Shown one piece after another: positions 10,567 through 26,743 of a DNA stretch of 64,000 nt. Source of the DNA: Protula sp. h YS-2021 (lineage: Eukaryota; Annelida; Polychaeta; Sabellida; Serpulidae); NCBI GenBank assembly GCA_949752745.1, contig OX457027.1:12255593-12319592 (forward strand), written 5' to 3'. A program made the position numbers and the translations under genes. Below the pieces are notes generated by a model, which was not told the DNA's origin, made no database searches, and saw nothing but the letters and a program-made list of their open reading frames with translations. Positions within the stretch are counted from its first letter, which is position 1; the number at the start of each line of letters is the position of its first letter.

Positions 10567-12685
10567 AAGATTTGTCTTTAAATGATTCTTAGTCGCATCT
10601 CCATAGATTAATACTCCCTCGTTGTTCTCATAAAACTAATGCAAACATTCACCACGCTTATACAAATATATACAAATAAAGAACACATCAGTTATGTAAT
10701 ATACAGTGTAGCTGCTGGCAGATGCTAGTGGCTTGTGAAGGGTCGTCAAGGCTAATACAGAAATTATAGTGATTACTGGAAATGTATAGAATAGGATTTA
10801 TAAAATGTTTCATTCTGGAAATGACACACCGTGCTTTTTCAACACTGAAAATCAGGGTAGGTTCGTAACTCAGAAAAGTGCGTTAAAGACAATGGGCTCA
10901 TAACTCGGAAAAGCACGCGAAAGACAATGGGAAAATCACCGACTATGTTCGAAATACAAGAGAACTGCGACTTCAGTTTTAATTGGGACCTAGAAAATGG
11001 GACTGGTTACCAATGATCTTACAAGGGAAATAATGCTACAGTGGCAAATCCATGGAGTGACGACCCCCTAATTGAAGGAGCATTAATCTATGGTGAGGCG
11101 ATCCCTAATTAAGGGAATATTAACCGTGGAGTGGACCCCTTATTATGATTTGATTGATCGGCATCCGTCCTTCTGCTAGAGACAGTGGTTATCTGCTTAA
11201 GTCTGTTTGGGTTTTTTCTTCAGTGTGCGAGCATTAAGTTCGTTAGTCACCTTGTCATCATGAAGCCTCACGCCTTCACAAATGTCGCGTTTTCACGTGG
11301 ACCTGGTGTCTGCACGGGCCTCCCAGCTTTCCCATGGGATGCGAAATGCCTTCATGTCACGTTTGCAGGCGTCTTTAAACCTCAGTTTTGGACGTCCTTT
11401 TGGCCTTTTGGCATCACCATAAAGTAAATCGTTAGGGATACGGCTGTCATCTGTGCCGCAAACATGGCCAAGCCAGCGTGGTCGTCTCTGTTTCAGCAAT
11501 GCAGACACACTTGGGAGTTCGGCCTTCTGTAGTATGTCCGCGTTTGGTACACGCTCCTGCCAGGTTATGTTGAGTATACGACGAAGGCATCTCATGTGAA
11601 AACTATTTAGTTTCCTTTCTTGGTAGCGGTAGGTAGTGCATGATTTGCTGCCATAGAGCAAAGTACTAAAATGCAGAAGCACATCTTCGTTCTTGTCATA
11701 AGTTTTGAGTTGTTCCAGGCGCGCTTCGTAAGATGACCAAAGGTGGTTGCGACTTTGTCTATGCGTATGTTTTATCTCTCCGCCCATCGAAACTGAGTCC
11801 GTGACGGTTGACCCAAGGTAGCAGAATCTGTCACAACTTCTAGGGGAACGTTGTTTAGAGTAATTACAGGAGCCTGTTGGGCACCTTGTGCCACGATAAC
11901 CGTTTTCTTCACGCTGATTGTTAGACCGAACTTGTCACAAGCAATGGCGAGGCGGTTCATCAGATGCTTGAGTTTCTGTTCGCTGTATGCCACTAGAGCT
12001 GCATCGCCCGCAAACAGGAGTTCCTGTATCATGACGAGTTTCCGCTTAGTCTTCGCTTGAAGTCTACAAGCACTGCACAATTTGCCGTCTGATCTCGTGT
12101 GTACATGAACACCTTCCTCGACAGAGTGGAAGGCAAAGTGGAGTAATAAGGAGAAGAATATGCAAAACAGAACTGAGGCCATAACGCACCCCTGCTTCGC
12201 ACCGTTGAGGATTTCAAAGCTGTTGGACGCATTACCATCGAAGTTGACTGAACTGCGCATACCGTCGTGAAAAGCAAGAATTAGACCCAACAGTCTGGGT
12301 GGGCACCCTATTCTAGCCTAGATCTTTTATAGTCCTGATCTGCTCACGATGTCAAAGGCCTTGGTCAGATCGACGAAGACGATATATAGAGGTTTCTGTT
12401 GCTCTTATTAAGGGAGTGTTAATCTATGGAGAGGCGATCCCTAACTGAAGGAGTATTATTGTATGGAGATTCGATCCCTAATTTAGGGAGTATTAATCTA
12501 TAAAGAGGCGACCCCTAATTGAGGGAGTATTAATCTTTGGAAAGGTGACCCCCTACTTGAAGGAGCATTGATGTATGGAGATGCGATCCCTAATTGAGGG
12601 AGTATCAATTTATGGTGTGGCGATTCCTAACTGGGGAGTATTAATCTATGGAGATGCGACTAAGTACCATTTGAAGACAAATCTT
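10567..12685. mobile_element. inverted-repeat-bounded segment with an internal minisatellite
   Basis: The left edge (10567-10619) is the reverse complement of the right edge (12633-12685), matching at all but a few of about 53 positions. Both contain AGTATTAATCTATGGAGATG and end in GACAAATCTT. The inner side of the right arm continues as a tandem array of about 33-40 bp units (12415-12660). Related diverged units lie at 11040-11145, left of the LINE fragment. The layout suggests a DNA transposon-like or foldback element carrying a minisatellite, later split by a LINE insertion. No clear target duplication was found. Confidence 0.65.
11290..12400 (-). pseudogene. decayed non-LTR retrotransposon (LINE) reverse-transcriptase fragment
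   Basis: On the minus strand, 12377-12351 reads FVDLTKAFD, the reverse-transcriptase motif A of non-LTR elements. It is followed in the same frame by a stop at 12329-12327. The frame then continues from 12290 to 11772 with NGAKQGCVMASVLFCIFFS (motif B region) and LLFAGDAALVAYS, where the usual catalytic F-A-D-D of motif C is F-A-G-D. A shift to another frame near 11780 leads into the typical LINE C-terminal part with LYGSKSCTTY, MRCLRRIL, KQRRPRWLGHV and GRPKLRFKDACKRDMKA, ending at 11293. The 5' part of ORF2 and any ORF1 are missing. The in-frame stop, frameshift and altered catalytic motif show that it is dead. The clade is not assigned. Confidence 0.88.
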
Positions 12686-12689
12686 TATT

Positions 12690-13305
12690 AATGATTCCAA
12701 AATTCGCAGTATTTTTGGTTCCCTTTGAATTAAAATGTGACAGCTTTGCATGTAATACTAGAATGATTGAGATTTCTTATCTTATCTAGTTCCTTTCCTT
12801 TCCTTATATAGAAATGCAAGACCCTGTTTCTTTAAGCGTGTGGTCAATTTGTAAACGAGCTTCATTTTGCTGCAGATTGCTCTGCTTTGCTTTCCAACAA
12901 TCGTGTGTGATAAAGGCGCATGATAAAAACACTTTTACAGTTTGTGGCTTATATCTTCTTAAAAGCAGTTTGCTGCTTATATATAGTAAAGCAGGACGCA
13001 CTCCGTACCAAAGCACCCCGACCCACAGCACCTTGGACCAAAGCACCCTGGATCAGAGCACCTCAGACCAAAGTATCCGAACCAAAGTGCCCCTTTACCA
13101 CGCTTGATGTTTTGCACGCCTTTCTGTGCTAGAAGCATGGTCTTTTTTATTGCAAAAATTCCTTATAGCAGATCTTTGTGTCTCCCTTCTTGCTTTTCAG
13201 TACTTGCGTATTGCATACTATAGTTTTAGCATTGAAATGATTATTATTATTTGGGAACACAAACATTTACCGCAGAATGCGTAGGCAATGATTTGTATGA
13301 ATAGG
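12690..13305. other. unique sequence with a short CACC-rich repeat
   Basis: A run of about five units of 17-18 bp, with the core ACCAAAGCACC, lies at 13005-13095. I see nothing else here. Confidence 0.6.
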
Positions 13306-13309
13306 ACAA

Positions 13310-13965
13310 TTGAGCTGATATAGATAAGATAACTGAGCTGGTATAAATGGGATATATGGACTGGTGTAGAAGGAATATCTGAGCAGGTCTAGAGGGAATA
13401 TATGAGCTGGTGTAGACCGAATATATGAGCTGGTGTAAAGGGAATAAATGAGCTGGTATAGATGGGCTAACTGAGCTAGTATACATAGTACAATGAGCTA
13501 GTACAGATGGCATAACTGAGCTGGTATGGTCTGAACATCTGAGCTGGTGTACAGGGAATAAATGAACTGGTATAGAAAAGATACCTGAGCTGGCATATAT
13601 AGGATAATGAGCTGGTATAGATGGGGTAACTGATCTGGTATAAATGGGATAACGCATCTGGTATATGTGAGAGGACAAATCTTCCAGAGACAGGATAACT
13701 GAGCTGGTATAGGTGTAATAAAAGAGCTGGTATATATGGGATAAGTGAACTGGTGTAGATGGAATAAGTGACCTCTTATAGGTTGGAGAACTGATCTGGT
13801 ATTGATGGGACAACTGAGCTGGTATAGATAGGATAACTGAGCTGGTATAGATAGAACAACTGAGCTGGTATGGATAGGATAACTGAGCTGGTATTGATGG
13901 GATAACTGAGCCGGTATAGCTAGGGAAACTGAGCTGGTATTGATGGCATAACTGAGCTGGTATGG
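13310..13965. repeat. 23-bp minisatellite (first array)
   Basis: About 28 degenerate units carry ACTGAGCTGGTATAGATGG(G)ATA. The open minus-strand frames (Tyr/Ser/Pro-rich) are repeat artefacts. Confidence 0.92.
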
Positions 13966-14970
13966 ATGTTTAGCCTTTTCATACTTTGTTTTTCAAGTAT
14001 AATCTTTTATTTTATGACCTTTCGTCGCAGCTTTAAATTCGCTCATAAACACATAAGTTTAAATTTATAATGTGTAAATGTCTTTATATGTACGTTAAGT
14101 CTACAATTTAACCCGCCCGCCTCTCCCAAGACAGAGTAATAGTGAGCATTGTGAAGTCAAATGTACTCCCAATGAGTACTATTTTTCCAGAATTGCCACT
14201 ATGTCAGCGGAACAAAAAGGTTTAATACACAACAGTCCGTACCACCGTAGAGCTTGGCTGTATACCAACGTAAGAAATAAACCAGTTAATTTTATTTTTT
14301 ACGCCATTGCGCTACTGCTCAATGGCTTGAGATGCAGGTATTTTGACCTTTTATATATATATAGACACTGACACATCTTTTATTAATAGAAGTGGTTAAA
14401 AATGAAACACATCTACAGCAGAAGTAGGCGTTGTATGTAAACGACGGCATTTAATAAAATGATTGTGGATTACATAAATTTATTTTTTCTAAATTTTTAT
14501 TGGTTTTGATCTTCAAGATCACGTTCAAAAAACACCAAACACCACTTCACTCGACTTCCACTCTATTCTCACTCTCTTTCCCACTCTACTCTCATTTTCT
14601 TTCCCACTCTACCGTCACTCTCTTTTCCACTCCACTCTTACTCTCTGTCATACACGCGTTAGACCTCTTATCGTTAAAAACGTACAGCCAGTCACTGGCA
14701 GTAAAATTGATTAAATTAACGCTTTGTTCCTGGAGAGCTTTAATCATGGTGTGGCTCAAATTCTACCCTAAATATTTTATACTATTTGATGGTATGGTCC
14801 ATCAATGCAGGGGCGGTTTGGCTTGTTTCCGATACTACACAGATAGCATATTGCTTTACACTTTCTCCTAAGTATATTTAAATTTGATTTTACCACAGTT
14901 TTGTTTGTTTTAATTGGTGTTGCTAGGAGAAATGAAGTTAAAATATATAAGGATCCTGGATTAACTATAG
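13490..14970. repeat. first unit of a 1.48-kb tandem duplication
   Basis: This segment is repeated directly at 14971-16420 with an offset of 1,481 bases. For example, GTTTAGCCTTTTCATAC is at 13968 and again at 15449. The unit runs from the 23-bp array, through a segment at 14100-14280 related to the dispersed family described at 46440, to the words GGAGAAATGAAGTTAAAATAT near 14930. Confidence 0.88.
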
Positions 14971-16420
14971 GATAATGAGCTAGTATAGATGGCATAACTG
15001 AGCTGGTATGGTCCGAACAAATGGGCTGGTGTACAGGGAATAACTGAACTGGTATAGATAAGATAACTGAGCTGGCATATATAGGATAATGAGCTGGTAT
15101 AGATGGGGTAACTGATCTGGTATAAATGGGATAACGCATCTGGTATATGTGAGAGGACAAATCTTCCAGAGACAGGATAACTGAGCTGGTATAGGTGTAA
15201 TAAAAGAGCTGGTATATATGGGATAAGTGAACTGGTGTAGATGGAATAAGTGAGCTCTTATAGGTTGGAGAACTGACCGGGTTTGATGGGACAACTGAGC
15301 TGGTATAGATATGATAACTGAGCTGGTATAGATAGGACAACTGAGCTGGTATGGATAGGATAACTGAGCTAGTATTGATAGGATAACTGAGCCGGTATAG
15401 CTAGGGCAAATGAGCTGGTATTGATGGCATAACTGAGCTGGTATGGATGTTTAGCCTTTTCATACTTTGTTTTTCAAGTATAATCTTTTATTTTATGACC
15501 TTTCGTCGCAGCTTTAAATTCGCTCATAAACACATAAGTTTAAATGTATAATGCGTAAATGTCTTTATATGTACGTTAAGTCTACAATTTAACCCGCCCG
15601 CCTCTCCCAAGACAGAGTAATAGTGAGCATTGTGAAGTCAAATGTACTCCCAATGAGTACTATTTTTCCAGAATTGCCACTATGTCAGCGGAACAAAAAG
15701 GTTTAATACACAACAGTCCGTACCACCGTAGAGCTCGGCTGTATACCAACGTAAGAAATAAACCAGTTAATTTTATTTTTTACGCCATTGCGCTACTGCT
15801 CAATGGCTTGAGATGCAGGTATTTTGACCTTTTATATATATATAGACACTGACAGATCTTTTATTAATGGAATTGGTTAAAAATGAAACACATCTACAGC
15901 AGAAGTAGGCGTTGTATGTAAACGACGGCATTTAATAAAATGATTGTGGATTACATAAATTTATTTTTTCTAAATTTTAATTGGTTTTGAACTTCAAGAT
16001 CACGTTCAAAAACATTAAACACCAGTTCGCTTGGCTTCCACTCTATTCTCACTCTCTTTCCCACTCTACCTTCCCTCACTTTTCTACTCCACTCTTACTC
16101 TCTGTCATACACGCGTTAGACGCCTTATCGTTAAAAACGCACAGCCAGTCACTAATTGATTAAATTAGCGCTTTGTTCCTGGAGAGCTTTAATCATGGCT
16201 TAAATCGTGGCTTAAATTCTACCCCAAATATTTGACACTATTTCATGGTTAGGTCCGGGGGCGGTTTGGCCTGTTCCCGATACTACACAGAGAGCCTATT
16301 GCTTTAACTTTCTCCTAAGTATTCTTTAAATTTGATTTTACCACAATTTTGTTTGTTTTAATTGGTGCTACCAGGAGAAATGAAGTTAAAATATGTCAAG
16401 ATCCTGGATTGACTATAGGA
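14971..16420. repeat. second unit of the 1.48-kb tandem duplication
   Basis: This is a direct copy of the preceding unit with scattered substitutions, an AAT-less variant near 16190 and small deletions. It includes a shorter 23-bp array (14971-15446). It ends at the matching CTGGATTGACTATAGGA near 16420, where an ACAT microsatellite begins instead of a third copy. Confidence 0.88.
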
Positions 16421-16440
16421 AGGCACAGTCAATGTGTACA

Positions 16441-16542
16441 TTACATCAGATGCATACATACATACATACTAACATACATGACATCACATACATACATACA
16501 TACATATACAATATCACATACATACATACACACATACATGCA

Positions 16543-16572
<30 letters not shown>
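16441..16572. repeat. (ACAT)n microsatellite
   Basis: This is an interrupted CATA/ACAT tetranucleotide tract. Confidence 0.95.
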
Positions 16573-16574
<2 letters not shown>

Positions 16575-16859
16575 CAACACTGCACAAAACAAGAAGACAC
16601 AGGGTGCTTGTTTTCTTCAGTTCTTTGTAAGATCATTCATTTCATAACATCAGAGGAACTGATTAAACAATAAGCTGATATTTACAGCAAAAGGGGATCA
16701 TAGCGCTGTCATGGTAACAGTGACAAGCACTGTGGTCCTTTCTATGTACATAAGCTGACTGTTCAGTAAAGCTGGTTTGTCCATTGTGTGTCTGTTGGAA
16801 ACAGTTGTCCTAAACACTAACAAGGCTTTCCCATTATCCTCGTTAAATCAAACCTACTA

Positions 16860-17315
16860 TTTGATGGTGTACACATATGATGATGTATATGCATTTGATT
16901 GGGTACACATTTGATGGTTTATACATTTGATGTGTACAAATTTGATGGTATATATATTTAATGGTGTGTACATTTAATACTGTATACACTTGATGTTGAA
17001 CTCATTTGGTGTACACATTTGATGCTGTATACCTTTGGTGGTGTACACATTTGATGCCGTATTATTTGATGTTTTACACATTTGATAATGTAAATAGTTG
17101 ATGGTGTGCACAGTTGATGGCCTACACATTTAATGCTGTATACATTTGATATTGTACACATTTGATGGTGTACACATTTGATGCCGTATTACTTGATGTT
17201 TTACACATTTGGTGATGCACATATCTGATGGTGTAATTTTGATGGTGTACAAATTTCACGATGTAGACATTTCATGATGTACACATTTGATGGTGTGCCT
17301 TTTGATGCTGCACAC
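16860..17315. repeat. minisatellite of about 16-20 bp
   Basis: Degenerate units with the core TTTGATGGTGTACACA repeat about 25 times with variable spacing. Confidence 0.88.
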
Positions 17316-17329
17316 ATTGCGCCAAATGC

Positions 17330-18950
17330 GAATTTTCATCAATAAATAAATAGTAACTTAATATCGCAGGAAAAAGCATATAGAAAAGTCTGACCATTAT
17401 TATTATAATGCTTAAATGCCACTTTTAAACTGAATTTTATGATGTCCTTATTTGGTAGACCCAGTATAGAAACCTTCATTTAACGTACTAGTAATAGAAA
17501 TTAGCCACATGTAAGTACTTTTGTAACGTCAATCAGCTGAGATTGCATTTAATACATACCTCTTAAAATATCATTCAGCCCTCTAATAAGGCTTCTTACT
17601 TGTCAGTACTGATAGAGCTTTTGAGTTTGTTTAATAATTTTGAATATCGTGACAGGTGATCTAACCCAATATATGCTTGCCCAGATGAGACATTCAGATA
17701 AATAAAATGATACTTGATTACATGACAGATTAAATTGGCTTATGATTCCTATTTATTTTTTACCTTATACGAACGAAGCCAGCTCTGACAATTGATATTT
17801 AAATTTCTATTTTGCCATAATTTACTATTTTTCTTCGCCTATGCCCAAATATAGAACCTTGTACCAAATATTTTTCTCTTTTTGATACAAAGAAAGCAAA
17901 ACATTTTCGCTACAAAAGCCTTACAGTGAGTCAGCCGGAAAAAATACACAGTTATTTGACATGTCATGTTTTTAGTCATTCTTGGCCCACAGCCAATTTT
18001 GTTTCATGCTACAGAGCTTTATTAATTAAAAATAACCAAAATAGGATATTGGCTAGGTTAAGTATATCCAGCAATCAGAAATCAAACTATTAGTTAACAA
18101 GTAGCCACTGCTTCAGTATTGCACAGTACTCACACGACATTTTTTATTGCAGCATCGCTTAAATTACAGTACTTTACTAAAACATTAAATTAAGTAGCAT
18201 TGCAGATGTCATATATATTTGTCTCGTTCATATCCTCAAACCCCTATAAGAGCATTATTCGCACCAAAAATGAGATCAAATTAGTTTTGATGAAATAATG
18301 CGATTACCAACATATTTGGGCCTTATAACAACACTAGATTCAGCCCCAACTCTTATAGCTACACTAGACTGAGCACCGGCCTTTGTTGAAAGCAGATGGA
18401 AAAGCTTTCGCTAAAATTGCCACAACTATACGAGTGAATTAAGCTACGTCACCCATAACCGTATTCAGAACTAATACCCATTGAGCCGTCCAACATTTCA
18501 TCGACTATCTCGAAACTTGTTATTTTGTGCACACCATCGAGCTAATGTGGATCCGACTCATCTGTTCTTATCGCATTCTTAAAAACGAGGGTTTACTAAA
18601 TACATAAACCTTATTGGGTTACGATACTTATACAAAGTCATTGTACGATGCTAAGAAATGTTGAATTGTCATTAAATTGGCATTTACTGGAAATTTTGAG
18701 TCCCAAATAAACTACTCCAATACATAAATCAAAACTTTTTTGCAATGGAGATAGCTGGCAATTTTCAATTAGCTACGAGTAGCATCAAGGTAGAGAATAA
18801 ACAATGTTGTTCAATAACGTTCTCATGAATTTCAACTTATAGTTCGCAGTTAGAAGATATTATTTGCAGAACTATACATTTGTTATCACACTTAATCCTT
18901 ATTTTCTACCGTGTTATTTTTAGGGAAGGCTGTATTTTGTCCATTTTCCT
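17330..18950. other. AT-rich sequence, nothing recognised
   Basis: No exon, RNA gene or repeat array was identified on either strand. Confidence 0.6.
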
Positions 18951-18954
18951 TCTG

Positions 18955-19285
18955 TATTGAGTACATAAACAGGGGGTCTTTGGCTGAATTATTGTGATGA
19001 ATATTCCACTGAGTGCATAGCATAAGAACACAAACAGGGAGGTTTCATTGCTGAATTAATGTATGGCATATTAAATTGAGTGTATGGTATACGGTACACA
19101 AACAGGGAGTTTTCTTGGCTGAATTAATGTATGGCATATTAAATTGAGTGTATAGTATAAGTACACAAACAGGGAGTTTTCTTGGCTGAATTAATGTATG
19201 GCATATGCCAGTGAATGTATAGTATAATTACATAAACGTAGACGTTCGATGGCTGAATTAATGTATGGCATATTTCATTGCTTCG
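18955..19285. repeat. 66-bp tandem repeat, about 5 copies
   Basis: ACAAACAGGGAG-type words start at about 18971, 19036, 19104 and 19171, with a diverged copy near 19225. Each is followed by TTGGCTGAATTAATGTATGG. The period is 65-68 bp. Confidence 0.88.
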
Positions 19286-23055
<3,770 letters not shown>

Positions 23056-23059
23056 ATAT

Positions 23060-24420
23060 CAGTGATGGTACATGCGAAGCCTCTATCCGTGATGGTACAT
23101 CCCTGTGTCAGTGATGGTACATGCGAGGCCTGTATCAGAGTTGGTACATGCGATGCCTCTATCCGTGATGGTACATCCCTGTGTCAGTGATGGTTCATGC
23201 GAGGCCTGTATCAGTGATGGTACACACGAGGTCTGTATCAGTGATGGAATAACGCGAAATCTGTATCAGTGATGGTATATGCGAGGCCTGTGTCAGCGAC
23301 GGCATATGGGAGGCTTTTACAAGTGATATTTGAGGCCAGTATCAGTGTCAGTGATGGTGTCACGCGAGGTCTGCATCAGTGATGGTATATGCGAAGTCTT
23401 TATTAGTGATGGTACAACGCGAGGCCTGTATCAGTGATGGTATAACGCGAGGACTGTATCAGTGATGGTTTTCACTGAAGCTTGTATCAGAGCATTTTAT
23501 ATGCGAGGCCTGTATCAATGATCATATAGAGCCAGGTCTTTGTCAGTGATGGTGTAATGCGTGACCTGTTCAGTGATGGTATATACAAGACCTGGAGCAG
23601 TGATGACATATGCAAGACGTGTATCAGGTAGAGTACATCCGAGGCCTCTATCCGTGATATTACATCCGAAACCTCTAACCGTGATGGTACATTCGAGGCC
23701 TCTATCCGTGATGGTACATCCAAGGCCTCTGTCCGTGATGGTACATCCGAGGCCTCTATCCGTGATAGTACATCCGAGGCCTCTATCCATGATGGTACAT
23801 CCGAGGCCTCTATCCGTGATGGTACATCCGAGGCCTCTATCCATGATGGTACATCCGAGGCCTCTATCCGTGATGGTACATCCGAGGCCTCTATCCGTGA
23901 TGGAATAACGCGAGGCCTCTATTAGGGCATAGTATAACGTGCCCCGTATCAGTGATGGTATATGCGCCGCCTAAAGCAGTGATAGCACATTCTAGATCTC
24001 TATCAGAGATGATAGATTCGAGGTATTTATCAATGATGGTATATGCGAGGCTTGTATCAGTAACAGCACAAGCCAAATCTGCATCAGTATATGCGCAACC
24101 AGTATCAGTGATGGTATGTGATAGGTTGTATCAGTGAAGGTGCATATGAAGCCTTTATCAGTGATGGATTATGCGAGTCCTGTATCATTGATTATGTAAC
24201 GCGAGGTCTCATATCAGTGATGGTATAACGCGAGGCTTGTATTGGTGATGCCACATGAGAGGGCTGTGTCCGTGATGAAATATGACAGGCCTGTATTATC
24301 GATGCCATGGCGCGAGGCCTGTGTCAGTGATGGAATGTATCAGTACATCTTATAACGTGGCCTGTATGAGTGCATGGTGCATGCGAAGCATGTATCCATG
24401 ATGGTATAACGTGGCCTGTC
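23060..24420. repeat. 27-bp minisatellite, about 50 copies
   Basis: Units carry GATGGTACATCCGAGGCC followed by TCTATCCGT or TGTATCAGT. The block at 23640-23905 is nearly homogeneous, while the flanks are degenerate. This fits recent homogenisation of the array centre. The unit is nine codons long, so some frames stay open without coding. Confidence 0.93.
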
Positions 24421-24424
24421 TTTT

Positions 24425-25225
24425 ATTTATATGGCCTATCAGAAGAAATATACCTATATAGCGACCCCCTCCCCCTCCCTTGATAACATCACCTCAGTAT
24501 TTAAGAATATCTCGGAGTTAAGAAAACCTTTTTTTGTCAGCAACCTTCGAGCCCAAGTTCATTCAACAGAACTCCGGAAGTAAGGTCATTATCACAGCTT
24601 AAAATATAGAATTTGAAAGTTGGTTGAATTATGATGTTAAAAAAAATGCTGAGCACTGGCTGAATAGGCTTGTATTTTTATTATTATTTTTTTACTATTC
24701 TTTTTTTTTGTTGTTGTCTGTTATTGGGTAAATAGTCTGAGAGGAGATAAAGTCCCGAAGTGAGTGATGTAAGCGGTTTTATTTCCATACAAACAATAAT
24801 AGATTACAACCAATGAACATCAGTTTGCGGAAGCTTCAACACTTCCACATTTAACCTGACATAATTATCTAGAAATCATTCAGCAAATTACTCAATAGTT
24901 TATTCGTTTCCGAAACTTTCTATAAAATTAATTACTTTCTCACAATGTGTCTATAAAAATAAACATTATTTTTGTTCCTTTCAAATGTACAAATTTAGGA
25001 AATATACACAAGTTTTATATAAAAATATAAGCAAATACAGAGTATGGTTTCTTTTTAATAGCAATGGTACAAAAAAAGTACAAAACGTGCAAGGAATTGA
25101 ATAACATACTTAAGATGACAACATATCTTTTTATTTTTATTTACCATTTTACTTGAAAGTATCCATATGTAGTTGGTTGGTGTTCTGCTAAAGTATTGTT
25201 TGCTTGTTTTTGGGAAAAGACGTTC
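24425..25225. other. AT-rich sequence, nothing recognised
   Basis: This is unique sequence between arrays. A short C-rich tract lies near 24465-24480. No gene was seen. Confidence 0.55.
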
Positions 25226-25227
25226 AA

Positions 25228-25228
<1 letters not shown>

Positions 25229-25258
<30 letters not shown>

Positions 25259-25323
25259 TTAATACTAATAATATTAATACCACTACTAATAGTAGTAGTA
25301 GTAGTAGCAATAATAATTATAAA

Positions 25324-25382
<59 letters not shown>
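25229..25382. repeat. (AAT)n trinucleotide microsatellite
   Basis: This is an AAT/TAA repeat with a short internal TAG/CTA segment. The Asn- and Ile-rich frames across it are artefacts. Confidence 0.95.
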
Positions 25383-25548
25383 TGCTGTTTTTACAGGTTG
25401 CCAACTTTGCAAACGCACAGCAAGGATTTTAAAACGGATCACATATGTCTACTTCATAATGACATCTTGCTTTAGTTGTTTTAATGTCACGAATTTTCCT
25501 AAAGGGTTTCCAGTTGGTACCAAATTATTCTACAGCCGGCATGTAAGG

Positions 25549-25641
25549 GAGAGAAAGAGAGAGAGAAAGAGGGGGGAGAGAGAGAGAGGGGGGAGAGAGA
25601 GAGAGGAAGAGAGAGAGAGGGAGAGAGAGAGAGAGAGGGAG

Positions 25642-25687
<46 letters not shown>

Positions 25688-25704
25688 AAGAGAGAGAGGG
25701 AGAG

Positions 25705-25768
<64 letters not shown>

Positions 25769-25817
25769 AGAGAGAGAGGGGAGAGAGAGAGGGGAGAGAG
25801 AGAGAGAGAGAGAGGGG

Positions 25818-25908
<91 letters not shown>
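25549..25908. repeat. (GA)n purine tract
   Basis: About 360 bases of almost pure purine are made of GA with G-run interruptions. The tract lies about 540 bases beyond the stop codon of the RGK gene. Long mirror-symmetric purine tracts of this kind can form triplex DNA. The Arg/Glu and Ser/Leu frames are artefacts. Confidence 0.97.
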
Positions 25909-25911
<3 letters not shown>

Positions 25912-26365
25912 AAGCATGACATGAGTGGACCAAGAAATCTTTAAAGAGATATTGCAGGAGTTCGGTTTTTCAAGAGGACAAGACGGAATGCTTTTGTAAG
26001 AAAAGTACAAATTAAAAAATCCCGCTTAAAGATTTTTGGGCGGGGGAGGGGTGAAATCCAGACAGGGCTGATCCGCCGATTTTGTACACATTTCACCAAG
26101 TTTCCTTATTTCATGACAACTTCTCTCAGGTTTTTGTTGTTAGCTGTGAAATCTAAAGACATTTCATATTACAATTGACAAACCAATTGTTTTTTTAATA
26201 ACAGTTATTAAAAAATGTGTCCGGAACATTATTTATTTGTTTAGTCTTAAACTTGCATACAATGTATCAGGTATTTATTAATTTATTTCTTATAAATATT
26301 TGTTAAAAGCATGAAAAAATCATGATTTTTTCCCTCAGAGCAACCACAAACTCTTTACTTTGGCA

Positions 26366-26371
26366 TTTATT
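26366..26371 (-). promoter_or_regulatory. candidate polyadenylation signal of the RGK gene
   Basis: The plus-strand TTTATT is AATAAA on the minus strand, about 80 bases after the stop codon. Further copies lie at 26282-26287, 26274-26279 and 26232-26237, so the site actually used is not certain. Confidence 0.45.
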
Positions 26372-26450
26372 AACTGGAGTGGAGAAAATAAAATAAATAA
26401 AATAGGAATCAGGAAAAACGTAACATTCGTGTTTTATGAAAGGTGATATG

Positions 26451-26743
26451 TCACAAATCTAAAAGATTTTCACAGGAGCGTGACAATCGAGGCTTGAAAA
26501 ATTTCCCCAAAACTTGGTCCTTAGTTCTCGTCATGCAGCCGGAGTCATCGACACAGCGAGAAGAACACCTCGGCCCCGCGGCTCCTTCCTCCCCTTCTAC
26601 TTCCGGTTCCGCTGGCTGTTGCTTTTCGTAATTCAGTCTAATTTGTTTCAAGATACCAACGAGTAAATCGTCCACTTTATGGTTCAGTATTGCTGAAACT
26701 TCGATGAATTTACAGTCGTAATTGTCGGCAAGTTGTCTGGCTT
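26451..26743 (-). CDS. RGK GTPase, exon 4 (C-terminal)
   Basis: The acceptor is TGTTGTTGCAG at 26744 and onward, and the stop codon occupies 26453-26451. The exon encodes residues 508-604. It starts EARQLADNYDCKFIEVSA, which matches the RGK block around the G5 box, followed by the last helix (LLVGILKQIRLNYEKQ). A Glu/Pro/Ala and Ser/Cys-rich linker comes next, then the basic tail ending LGKFFKPRLSRSCENLLDL. In RGK proteins this tail replaces a CAAX box, binds calmodulin and phosphoinositides and targets the plasma membrane. The conserved cysteine is Cys598. Confidence 0.92.

Noticed and set aside
11851..12277. Frames of 69-82 codons overlapping the LINE
   Set aside because: They are shadows of the reverse-transcriptase frame.
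25204..26010. Arg/Glu-, Ser/Leu- and Asn-rich frames of 130-246 codons
   Set aside because: They translate the AAT and GA microsatellites.
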